This document shows positions 13,169-19,662 of a stretch of 29,595 nucleotides of DNA, one piece after another. The stretch is from Candidatus Saccharimonadota bacterium. Lineage in GTDB: Bacteria; Patescibacteriota; Saccharimonadia; Saccharimonadales; Saccharimonadaceae. Within the stretch, counting starts at the first letter, position 1. Every line of letters starts with the position of its first letter. Under the pieces are notes generated by a model. That model was not told the origin of the DNA, did no database searches, and saw nothing but the letters and a program-made list of their open reading frames with translations. Location of the stretch: positions 1 through 29,595 of the forward strand of contig CAJPLU010000008.1 of the NCBI GenBank assembly GCA_905371595.1. Direction: 5' to 3'. The position numbers and the translations under genes are program-made.

Positions 13169-14284
13169 ATGGCAAAGCGCGACTATTATGAAGTACTAGG
13201 TATCAGCAAAAACGCCTCTGAAGACGAAGTTAAGAAAGCTTTTCGTAAGCTGGCTGTTAAGTATCACCCCGACAAAGAAGGCGGCAGTGAAGAGAAATTC
13301 AAAGAGATTAACGAAGCTTACGAAGTTCTCAAAGATAAGCAAAAACGTCAACGCTACGACCAGTTCGGTCATGCTGGCGTAGGCGGTTCTGGCGGTGGTG
13401 CTGGTTACAGCGGTAATCCTTTTGAAGGTTTTGGCGGTTTCGGCCAAGGTCAAAATATTAATTTCGATTTTGGCGAAGGCTTGGGCGATATTTTCAGTCA
13501 GTTTTTTGGCGGGCCGTCCGGGCAATCGCGCCGCAATAGCCGGCCGCGTGGGCGCGACGTTGAAACGCGTGTTACTTTGACTTTCGAAGAAGCGGTGTTT
13601 GGCAAAGATGTCGAGATTGCGTTAATGATTAACGACGAATGCGAGCATTGCCACGGCGCGACCGTCGAACCGGGTTTCGAGATGAAAACTTGTCCAGATT
13701 GCCAAGGTGCTGGCCAGCGTGTCCGCACAATGAACACTATGTTTGGCCCGATCCAACAAGCGGTAGTCTGCGAAACCTGTAAAGGCCGCGGTAAAATACC
13801 CGAGAAAGAATGTACAGTTTGCCATGGCTCTGGTGTGCAACGCCGCGAGCAGAAAATCACTGTCAAAATTCCAGCAGGTATTGATGACGGTTCGACGATT
13901 CGTTTGCGCGAGCGCGGTGAAGCTATTGCCGACGGCGACCGTGGTGATTTATACATCAATATTCGCGTTAAAGCGCATAAGAAGTTTACCCGCGAGGGCG
14001 ATTTGATTCTTAGCCAAGAACATATCGGTATGGTTGATGCGGCACTCGGTACTGAAATTGACGTTGAGACAGTCGACGGCATAATTACCATGAAGGTACC
14101 GGCCGGTACGCAGTCGGGTACTGATTTTAAATTGTCTGGCCATGGCGTGCCGTACCCGCGCAGCGAACGGCGCGGCGCCCATATCGTTAGCATTATTGTC
14201 GACACGCCGACTAAACTGTCTAAAAAGCAGCGTGAACTGTTAGAGCAATTCGAAGCCTCTAAAAAACGCGGTATTTTCTCGTGA
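13169..14284 (+). CDS. dnaJ: chaperone protein DnaJ (Hsp40)
   Basis: The 371-residue protein is a full class I DnaJ. It has a J domain (1-70) with HPD at 33-35, a G/F-rich linker (about 72-118), and a zinc-finger region with four CxxCxGx(G) repeats (CEHCHGAT, CPDCQGAG, CETCKGRG, CTVCHGSG). Beta-sandwich substrate-binding domains follow (about 210-345), with a C-terminal dimerisation end. It delivers unfolded proteins to DnaK and stimulates its ATPase. No dnaK or grpE gene is adjacent, so dnaJ is a separate unit under its own HrcA-controlled promoter. The start is fixed by the -10 box eight bases upstream and the canonical MAKRDYYEVLG beginning. Confidence 0.98.
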   Translation: MAKRDYYEVLGISKNASEDEVKKAFRKLAVKYHPDKEGGSEEKFKEINEAYEVLKDKQKRQRYDQFGHAGVGGSGGGAGYSGNPFEGFGGFGQGQNINFDFGEGLGDIFSQFFGGPSGQSRRNSRPRGRDVETRVTLTFEEAVFGKDVEIALMINDECEHCHGATVEPGFEMKTCPDCQGAGQRVRTMNTMFGPIQQAVVCETCKGRGKIPEKECTVCHGSGVQRREQKITVKIPAGIDDGSTIRLRERGEAIADGDRGDLYINIRVKAHKKFTREGDLILSQEHIGMVDAALGTEIDVETVDGIITMKVPAGTQSGTDFKLSGHGVPYPRSERRGAHIVSIIVDTPTKLSKKQRELLEQFEASKKRGIFS

Positions 14285-14325
14285 GGCACGGGCTTTTAAC
14301 TTGCCGTCGTACATAGACGACATGA

Positions 14326-14331
14326 TAAAAT
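14326..14331 (+). promoter_or_regulatory. leaderless-type -10 box of the gene at 14338
   Basis: TAAAAT is followed by six bases (aaaagc) and the ATG at 14338. Confidence 0.5.
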
Positions 14332-14337
14332 AAAAGC

Positions 14338-14826
14338 ATGACTTTTACTATCGTTCTAGCAATAGTCTTTGGCGTGTTGTTTTTGTTGGCATATATGACG
14401 CGCCGGCGATTCGGCGTATTGACGCTAGCGCTAGCAGCTGGTTCAATCTTGGCTGATTTGTGGAGTAGCGAGGCAACGCCATACGTTGCTAATCTCGGCA
14501 TTGTCATTATCCGTCCGCCGTTAGTAGATGTAGTAGCGGTGATATTAACTCTATCACCTTCACTGATATTATTATTCAGCGGGCCGGCGGCTAGTAACAA
14601 ATTTCAGCGAATTGGCGGGTCAGTGATATTTGCAGTGTTAGCTGTGGTATTAATGTTTGAGCCGCTAGAAAATGCGCTAGTGGTTGATGAGTTCGGCAAG
14701 CAAATCGTCAGCCGTATTAATGCGTCTTATGCTATTATCGTGACTGTGTGCCTGGTGCTGTCGATAATTGATGTGTTGCAAACTCATGTGCGGCGCAACG
14801 AATCAAAAAAGAAGAGTAAAGAATAA
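14338..14826 (+). CDS. four-helix integral membrane protein of unknown function
   Basis: The 162-residue protein has hydrophobic segments at about 2-19, 26-42, 58-82, 96-113 and 130-148, so four or five membrane helices. It ends in a basic tail RRNESKKKSKE that should be cytoplasmic. The layout (helix pairs with a polar linker, FGVLTLALAAGSILADLW near the start) faintly recalls CvpA-like colicin V production proteins, but I cannot make that assignment by eye. It lies alone between dnaJ and the tRNA-Lys terminator and has its own -10 box six bases before the start. Confidence 0.75.
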   Translation: MTFTIVLAIVFGVLFLLAYMTRRRFGVLTLALAAGSILADLWSSEATPYVANLGIVIIRPPLVDVVAVILTLSPSLILLFSGPAASNKFQRIGGSVIFAVLAVVLMFEPLENALVVDEFGKQIVSRINASYAIIVTVCLVLSIIDVLQTHVRRNESKKKSKE

Positions 14827-14833
14827 AGACAGT

Positions 14834-14868
14834 TAAAAAATAAAAGACCTTCACGCCGTGGAGGTCTT
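14834..14868 (-). terminator. intrinsic terminator of the tRNA-Lys transcript
   Basis: An 11-bp stem (AAGACCTTCAC at 14844-14854 pairing with GTGGAGGTCTT at 14858-14868, one G-T wobble) has a 3-base loop. On the minus strand it is followed by a T-rich run (complement of 14834-14843). It lies 13 bases past the tRNA 3' end. It may also stop the convergent gene at 14338, although the plus-strand downstream T run is weaker. Confidence 0.85.
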
Positions 14869-14881
14869 CTGGCTTTTAAAA

Positions 14882-14958
14882 TGGAGGGCCCAGTGAGGCT
14901 TGAACTCACGACACCCTGCTTAAAAGGCAGGTGCTCTAACCAGCTGAGCTATGGGCCC
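14882..14958 (-). tRNA. tRNA-Lys (anticodon UUU), CCA encoded
   Basis: On the minus strand the acceptor arms GGGCCCA and TGGGCCC pair perfectly over 7 bp and are followed by a discriminator T and an encoded CCA (complement of 14882-14884). The D arm contains TAGCTCAGCTGGTTAGAGCA. The anticodon arm is CTGCC-TTTTAA-GCAG with TTT at positions 34-36, and the T arm reads GTGAGTTCAAGCCTCAC. All canonical features are present, with no intron. Confidence 0.97.
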
Positions 14959-14969
14959 GAGTGAATCTT

Positions 14970-14998
14970 ACTATACAGTTTGCGGCGAGTCGTGTCAA
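14970..14998 (-). promoter_or_regulatory. consensus promoter of tRNA-Lys
   Basis: On the minus strand TTGACA (14993-14998) and TATAGT (14970-14975) are separated by exactly 17 bases. The tRNA 5' end is only 11 bases past the -10 box, so the 5' leader to be removed by RNase P is at most a few bases. Confidence 0.9.
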
Positions 14999-15005
14999 GC
15001 TATGC

Positions 15006-15011
15006 TACTAT
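15006..15011 (+). promoter_or_regulatory. leaderless-type -10 box of comEC
   Basis: TACTAT is followed by six bases (cgaaat) and the ATG at 15018. It overlaps no other gene but is back-to-back with the tRNA promoter. Confidence 0.5.
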
Positions 15012-15017
15012 CGAAAT

Positions 15018-16457
15018 ATGAGATGTTTGGGCGAGCGGCTTCATCCAATGTGGCATATTGCCGCTTTATGCTACGGGCTAGTTAGCGGTGTGGTATTGGC
15101 GCAATGGTGGAGTGGGGCTAGCTGGTGGCTAATTATTGCGTCCATTCCGCTGATTAGTTTAGTTTTTTGGCAGCAGCGGCGGATTTTGTTAATTTTGATG
15201 CTAGGTGCGGGCTTGTTGGTTGGACTGGCTCGCGGCTCTAGCGATCAAGCGCAGTTACAGTTATACAAACCGTTGTATGGCCAGTCGGTGCAATTAACCG
15301 GCATAGTGCGGGATGACGCAGATAACGTAGCTGGTAGTACTAGACTGCAAATAACTTATATCAAAATGGACGAGACGTCTTTACCTGGCCAAATTTGGTT
15401 GTCGCTGCGCGGTAATCCAGCAATTAAACGCGGTGATGAACTTGCTTTGCGCGGTGTATTGAAGCCGGGTTTTGGCAATTTCGCGGCAGTATTAGCAAGG
15501 GCGAAGCTTGACAGTGTCAAGCGAACATCTGGCGGCGATCCAGCACTAGAGTTGCGCGATACTTTTGCTGATGGCGTACATAAAGCGGTTGATGACCCAG
15601 CGGCTAGTCTAGGGATTGGCTTTTTATTAGGTAAGAAAAGTATGCTGCCAGAGGATTTGCTAGAGGCTCTGAAGATTGCTGGTCTGACCCATATCATTGT
15701 AGCGAGCGGCTACAATTTAACAATTCTGGTACGTTTGGCGCGGCGGCTATTCGCAAAAATATCAAAATATTTAGCGACACTAGTTAGCTGTAGCTTGGTG
15801 CTGGGTTTTATCGCTATGACTGGCGCTAGCCCGAGCATGGTGCGCACTGGGCTTGTTACTGGATTAAGTTTGTTAGCATGGTATGTCGGCCGAAAGTTTC
15901 ATCCAGTTGTTTTGCTGGGGCTAGTATCGGCAATAACGGTATTGTGTAATCCGAGTTATGCCTGGGGCGACATGGGTTGGATGCTAAGTTTTGCAGCGTT
16001 TGCTGGCGTAATTATTGTGGCGCCAGTGTTGACGGCTTATTTCTTCTCGACTGATAAAGTCCCAGCTATCATTCAAATTCTGTTAGAAACATTAGCGGCA
16101 CAGCTGGTAACTGCGCCGATTATCATGGCAGCCTTTGGGCAGTTGAGTGTGGTTTCGTTGTTGGCGAATATCCTGGTTGGTCCGTTTATACCGTTGGCGA
16201 TGTTGCTAACATCAATAGGTGGCGTTAGCGGATTGATTATTCCAGCGATAGCGCATGCCATTGGCTGGCCAGCGCAGATGATGCTTGATGCGATGATTGC
16301 AGTAGTGAATTGGTGTGCCGAGCAACCTTGGGCTGCAGTTGAACTGCAAGTGCCGTGGTGGATAGCGGCGCTATGGTACGGTTTGATAATTGCGGCAGTG
16401 TGGTTCATGAAATGGCGTAGCGGCTATCGACTGCGCGACGCTTCGATAGTGACATAA
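15018..16457 (+). CDS. comEC: ComEC/Rec2-family DNA uptake channel protein
   Basis: The ATG at 15018, six bases after a TACTAT box, gives 479 residues. A GTG 57 bases upstream lies within the promoter region and is rejected. Two or three N-terminal helices (about 10-65) precede a soluble OB-like domain (SVQLTGIVRDD, around 95-200). The polytopic competence core then carries the family motif LTHIIVASGYNLTILVRL, TGASPSMVRTGLVTGL, and DMGWMLSFAAFAGVIIVAPVL. The C-terminal metallo-beta-lactamase domain found in many ComEC proteins is absent. ComEC forms the inner channel for single-stranded DNA during natural transformation. A type IV pilin gene at 27552 could supply the capture step, and recA and recX are nearby. 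Confidence 0.92.
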   Translation: MRCLGERLHPMWHIAALCYGLVSGVVLAQWWSGASWWLIIASIPLISLVFWQQRRILLILMLGAGLLVGLARGSSDQAQLQLYKPLYGQSVQLTGIVRDDADNVAGSTRLQITYIKMDETSLPGQIWLSLRGNPAIKRGDELALRGVLKPGFGNFAAVLARAKLDSVKRTSGGDPALELRDTFADGVHKAVDDPAASLGIGFLLGKKSMLPEDLLEALKIAGLTHIIVASGYNLTILVRLARRLFAKISKYLATLVSCSLVLGFIAMTGASPSMVRTGLVTGLSLLAWYVGRKFHPVVLLGLVSAITVLCNPSYAWGDMGWMLSFAAFAGVIIVAPVLTAYFFSTDKVPAIIQILLETLAAQLVTAPIIMAAFGQLSVVSLLANILVGPFIPLAMLLTSIGGVSGLIIPAIAHAIGWPAQMMLDAMIAVVNWCAEQPWAAVELQVPWWIAALWYGLIIAAVWFMKWRSGYRLRDASIVT

Positions 16458-16516
16458 CAGGGCTCATTTGCTATTATATAAGTAAGCATTTATCAATAAA
16501 CTAACGAGGAGTAGTC

Positions 16517-17242
16517 ATGTCAGGACATAGTAAATGGGCGACAACGCATCGTCAAAAAGCTGTTGTTGATGCTAAACGCGGTGCGATTTTCACTAAAATT
16601 GGCAACCAGATCGCTATCGCAGCGCGGGCTGGCACTGACCCTACAATGAACTCTAGCCTAGCAATGGCTATCGAAAAAGCTAAGGCGGCAAATATGCCAG
16701 CTGCCAATATTCAGCGGGCGATCGACCGGGTTGCCGACAAAAATTCAGCGGCGCTAGAAGAAATTACTTACGAAGGTTATGGCCCTGGCGGTGTAGGGAT
16801 TATCATTGAAACAGCCACCGATAACCGCAATCGAACTTTGCCAGAGGTGAAATTGGCTTTAACTAAAAACGGCGGTTCAATGGCTGATGCTGGCAGCGTT
16901 ATGTTTCAATTTGACCGCAAAGGGGTTATTCGGGTGGCGGCAAGCGGCGAAGAAGCATTGTTGCAAGTACTTGACGCAGGCGCCGAAGATGCTGTTGAGG
17001 CTGATGGTAAACTAATTGTCTATACTGGCATGAAAGATTTAGCGAGCGTTCGCAAGGCGTTGCTCGATGCAGGTATGGCCATCGAGGAAGCCGAGTTGCA
17101 ATACATTGCCAAAAATGACGTGCCTATCAGCGATGCCGAAACCGCTCGCAAAGTAATAAAAATTATTGACGCGCTCGACGATCTTGATGATGTGGTAAAT
17201 GTTTATACGAATGCCGATATTACTGCTGATATTAACGATTAG
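16517..17242 (+). CDS. yebC: YebC/PmpR/TACO1-family protein
   Basis: The 241-residue protein has the canonical start MSGHSKWATTHRQKAVVDAKRGAIFTKIG and family blocks throughout (YEGYGPGGVGIIIETATDNRNRT, KNGGSMADAGSVMFQFDRKG). Members were named as transcription regulators, but several act as translation factors that relieve ribosome stalling, as mitochondrial TACO1 does. The family cannot be narrowed further from sequence. The start follows GAGGAG (16505-16510) by six bases. The gene is transcribed in the same direction as comEC, from its own AT-rich region containing TATTATATAAG. Confidence 0.95.
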   Translation: MSGHSKWATTHRQKAVVDAKRGAIFTKIGNQIAIAARAGTDPTMNSSLAMAIEKAKAANMPAANIQRAIDRVADKNSAALEEITYEGYGPGGVGIIIETATDNRNRTLPEVKLALTKNGGSMADAGSVMFQFDRKGVIRVAASGEEALLQVLDAGAEDAVEADGKLIVYTGMKDLASVRKALLDAGMAIEEAELQYIAKNDVPISDAETARKVIKIIDALDDLDDVVNVYTNADITADIND

Positions 17243-17310
17243 TTGACTTTTAAGCTTGCCTTCATGTAGATTATAAGTATACATGGTATTTATAATTGCT
17301 AGGAGGCCTG

Positions 17311-19152
17311 ATGCGATGTCTAAAACTCGTCATTTTGATAGCAACTATAACTCTTCAGCCAGTATTTTCAGGGTTGGCAGCGGCAGATGCTGTATCGACG
17401 GCGGCTGTTTCGCCAGATAACACGCTAAGCATTGCGAACGAAAACAATAGCGAGAATTTACCAACCACTAAACAAGAGGAAAAACTCGGTAAGTCTAACG
17501 AGCCGCTAATTAATAAAGAAAACTCTAATTCACTGCCAGCTGCGAACGATGGGAAGACACTCCCGCGGCAGACTACTGAAAACAAAACCGCTGCCAAGCC
17601 TGCTGAAATCTCGCCGTCGGTCCCGTCAAACCCTACTAATGCCAGCGAAACTGTAGATAAAACGACAACATTGCCGTCACCGTTGTTAGCAAAAAATGAT
17701 GTTGTAGTCTCGGCGTTTAAAACTGATCCAAAATACGGCTACACGGCGATAGAACTTTACAATACTAGTGATGAATTCTTCGATTTAGGACAGATGTCGC
17801 TAGAACTACGTTACGCAACAGCGGAAGCTGATTTTGTTTGTAATGCTAAATTGCGTGATTATCTGCGGCCGAAGAGTTATTTAACGCTGTACAACCCGAA
17901 CTTATCGCCTACGGATAATACATTGCTTTTAGCGGGCTGTCCAACTCCAAATAGTGATGCTTTGTATGACAAAGAGATAAATGTTTATCAAGCTGGCCAG
18001 CTGGTTGAGGCGGTTCGAATTAACAACACCGATCTCGGCAAATATCAAAATGATATTTGGGAGCGTAAAGGCTGGAGTGCGTCTTATCGAACTGGCGTCT
18101 TTAAAACTGATTTTCGTAAACGAGTGACTGGCAATATGATATCAAGTGATTTGTACCGTTTGCCGCCGACGCCAACTTTACAGATTCTAGAAATTTTACC
18201 GAATCCAGCAGATTGTGCTACGGCTGACCCGAACCTTGCTTGTCATAGCTATGTCAAGGTTAAAAATATTGGTCAAAGCCCAATAGACTTATCACTCTAC
18301 CGCTTGCGCAGCGGCAACCAAGAGGTATCAGATTCTACTAATAATCTTTCGAAGTTATCGGGCATGGTTCTGCCGGGTAAAATCTTTCTTATATCGGGGA
18401 AGACGCTGCATCTTGACAAGGCATCTGGAACAGTGTGGTTGCAAGATGCCAACGGGTTAACTACCTATAAGAACGGCGTGATACCGTATGAGAAAGCCGA
18501 TAGTGCTAGCAACAAAGGGCGATCTTGGGCGTACGATGCTAAAACTGCGACTTGGCGCTGGGCGACGCCGAGTCCAGGTAGCGAGGGCAATGATTTTACG
18601 CCTAAACTTAATTATGGTAAGGGTAGTCTGAAAGCGCTGTCAACTAAACCAAAAATAAAAATATTGAAACCATGTCGCGATGATCAGTATCGCAGCGAAG
18701 AGACTGGCCGCTGCCGCAATATTGTTCAGAACAAGAAAAAAACCGTTGTCTTGAAACCTTGCAAAGAAGGTCAATATCGCAGCGAGGAAACCGGGCGTTG
18801 TCGGTCAATTGCCAAGGCGGCTGCAGCGGTTCTGAAACCGTGTAAAGAGGGCCAATTCCGTAACCCAGAAACTGGCCGCTGCAAGAAGATTGCTTCTGTT
18901 GACGATTTACCCAAACCGTGCAAAGCAGGCTGGGAGCGCAATCCTTCAACTGGACGCTGCCGCAAAATCAAGAAAGCTAGTAATACATTAGCGGCTTATC
19001 CAGTGCAGCCAGTAACAGTCCAGCAAACTAATCCAGCAGTGTGGTGGACAATTGGCGGACTGGCCTTGACGGGTGTTAGTTATGGTGTCTGGGAATGGCG
19101 CGTTGAAATTAAGCGTGGCTTGAGAAAAGCTATTCGATTTGGCAGGAAGTGA
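17311..19152 (+). CDS. secreted lamin-tail-domain surface protein with KPC...TGRC repeats
   Basis: The start at 17311 follows AGGAGG (17301-17306). The TTG further upstream lies in the ribosome-site region. The product has 613 residues: a signal peptide (1-27, ending in GLAAADA), a Ser/Thr/Lys/Asn-rich spacer (about 28-125), two lamin-tail-like beta domains (about 130-250, VVSAFKTDPKYGYTAIELYNTSD; about 290-400, LQILEILPNPADC...YVKVKNIGQSPIDLS), and four repeats of the form KPCxxxxxRxxxTGRCRxI. A C-terminal membrane helix (about 575-595) is followed by a strongly basic tail. Lamin-tail domains in bacteria occur on secreted proteins and may bind surfaces or DNA. The protein is probably anchored by its C terminus and displayed outside. 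It ends 11 bases before ruvC. Confidence 0.85.
   Translation: MRCLKLVILIATITLQPVFSGLAAADAVSTAAVSPDNTLSIANENNSENLPTTKQEEKLGKSNEPLINKENSNSLPAANDGKTLPRQTTENKTAAKPAEISPSVPSNPTNASETVDKTTTLPSPLLAKNDVVVSAFKTDPKYGYTAIELYNTSDEFFDLGQMSLELRYATAEADFVCNAKLRDYLRPKSYLTLYNPNLSPTDNTLLLAGCPTPNSDALYDKEINVYQAGQLVEAVRINNTDLGKYQNDIWERKGWSASYRTGVFKTDFRKRVTGNMISSDLYRLPPTPTLQILEILPNPADCATADPNLACHSYVKVKNIGQSPIDLSLYRLRSGNQEVSDSTNNLSKLSGMVLPGKIFLISGKTLHLDKASGTVWLQDANGLTTYKNGVIPYEKADSASNKGRSWAYDAKTATWRWATPSPGSEGNDFTPKLNYGKGSLKALSTKPKIKILKPCRDDQYRSEETGRCRNIVQNKKKTVVLKPCKEGQYRSEETGRCRSIAKAAAAVLKPCKEGQFRNPETGRCKKIASVDDLPKPCKAGWERNPSTGRCRKIKKASNTLAAYPVQPVTVQQTNPAVWWTIGGLALTGVSYGVWEWRVEIKRGLRKAIRFGRK
18667..18972 (+). repeat. 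four tandem two-cysteine repeats inside the lamin-tail protein
   Basis: Units start at about 18667, 18754, 18835 and 18913, with periods of 87, 81 and 78 bases. Each encodes about 19 conserved residues with two cysteines (KPC and TGRC) and a variable Lys/Ala-rich spacer. The DNA of the units has diverged at third positions while the protein pattern is kept, so the repeats are old and selected. Confidence 0.9.
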
Positions 19153-19163
19153 TCCATACCAGC

Positions 19164-19643
19164 ATGCGAATTATCGGAATTGACCCTGGTACAGGTATTC
19201 TCGGATTTGGCGTAATTGATGTCAACGGCGGTAGAATGAGGCTGGTTACGGCTGGAGTGATCACTACGCCAGCACACACGCCATTGCCAGATCGCCTTGA
19301 AGAGATCTACTCAGGATTAACCGATATTATTAAAGAGACGCAGCCGGATGTTATGTCGGTTGAGAAACTGTTTTTTACCAAGAATATTACGACAGCAATC
19401 AGTGTTGCCGAGGCGCGCGGCGTAGCAATATTGACAGGCCGCCAAGCGAAATTGCCAATTCACGAATACACGCCGAATGAAATCAAAAAATCAATCACTG
19501 GTTACGGTGCCGCTAAAAAGCCGCAAATTCAAGAAATGGTGCGTATTCAGCTAGGGTTGCAAGAGGTGCCGAAGCCTGATGATTGCGCTGATGCATTGGC
19601 GGCAGCTTTAACGCATGCGTTTATGAGTCGTATTGAAGCGTAA
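19164..19643 (+). CDS. ruvC: Holliday junction resolvase RuvC
   Basis: The start at 19164 gives the standard beginning MRIIGIDPGTGILGFG. A GTG 15 bases upstream adds five atypical residues and is not used here. The 159-residue protein carries the catalytic acids D7, E67 (SVEKLFF), D140 and D143 (DDCADA) of the RNase H-like fold. RuvC cuts Holliday junctions moved by RuvAB. The gene follows the lamin-tail gene closely and precedes a PBP gene. A class A PBP between ruvC and ruvA is an unusual order, because ruvC-ruvA-ruvB is often contiguous. Confidence 0.96.
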   Translation: MRIIGIDPGTGILGFGVIDVNGGRMRLVTAGVITTPAHTPLPDRLEEIYSGLTDIIKETQPDVMSVEKLFFTKNITTAISVAEARGVAILTGRQAKLPIHEYTPNEIKKSITGYGAAKKPQIQEMVRIQLGLQEVPKPDDCADALAAALTHAFMSRIEA

Positions 19644-19648
19644 GGTGA

Positions 19649-19654
19649 TATAAT
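19649..19654 (+). promoter_or_regulatory. leaderless-type -10 box of the PBP gene
   Basis: TATAAT preceded by TGA (extended -10 form) lies eight bases before the ATG at 19663. The 13 bases from the box onward, TATAATGGTAAGT, are identical to the pilin promoter at 27951-27963 on the minus strand. Confidence 0.7.
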
Positions 19655-19662
19655 GGTAAGTG

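Noticed and set aside
13498..14289. 263-residue open frame antisense to dnaJ
   Set aside because: It is a shadow of the conserved dnaJ gene, with low-complexity composition and no start signals.
18667..18972. Direct repeats that might be a CRISPR-like array
   Set aside because: They are in-frame protein repeats with third-position divergence and uneven spacing, and no cas genes are nearby.
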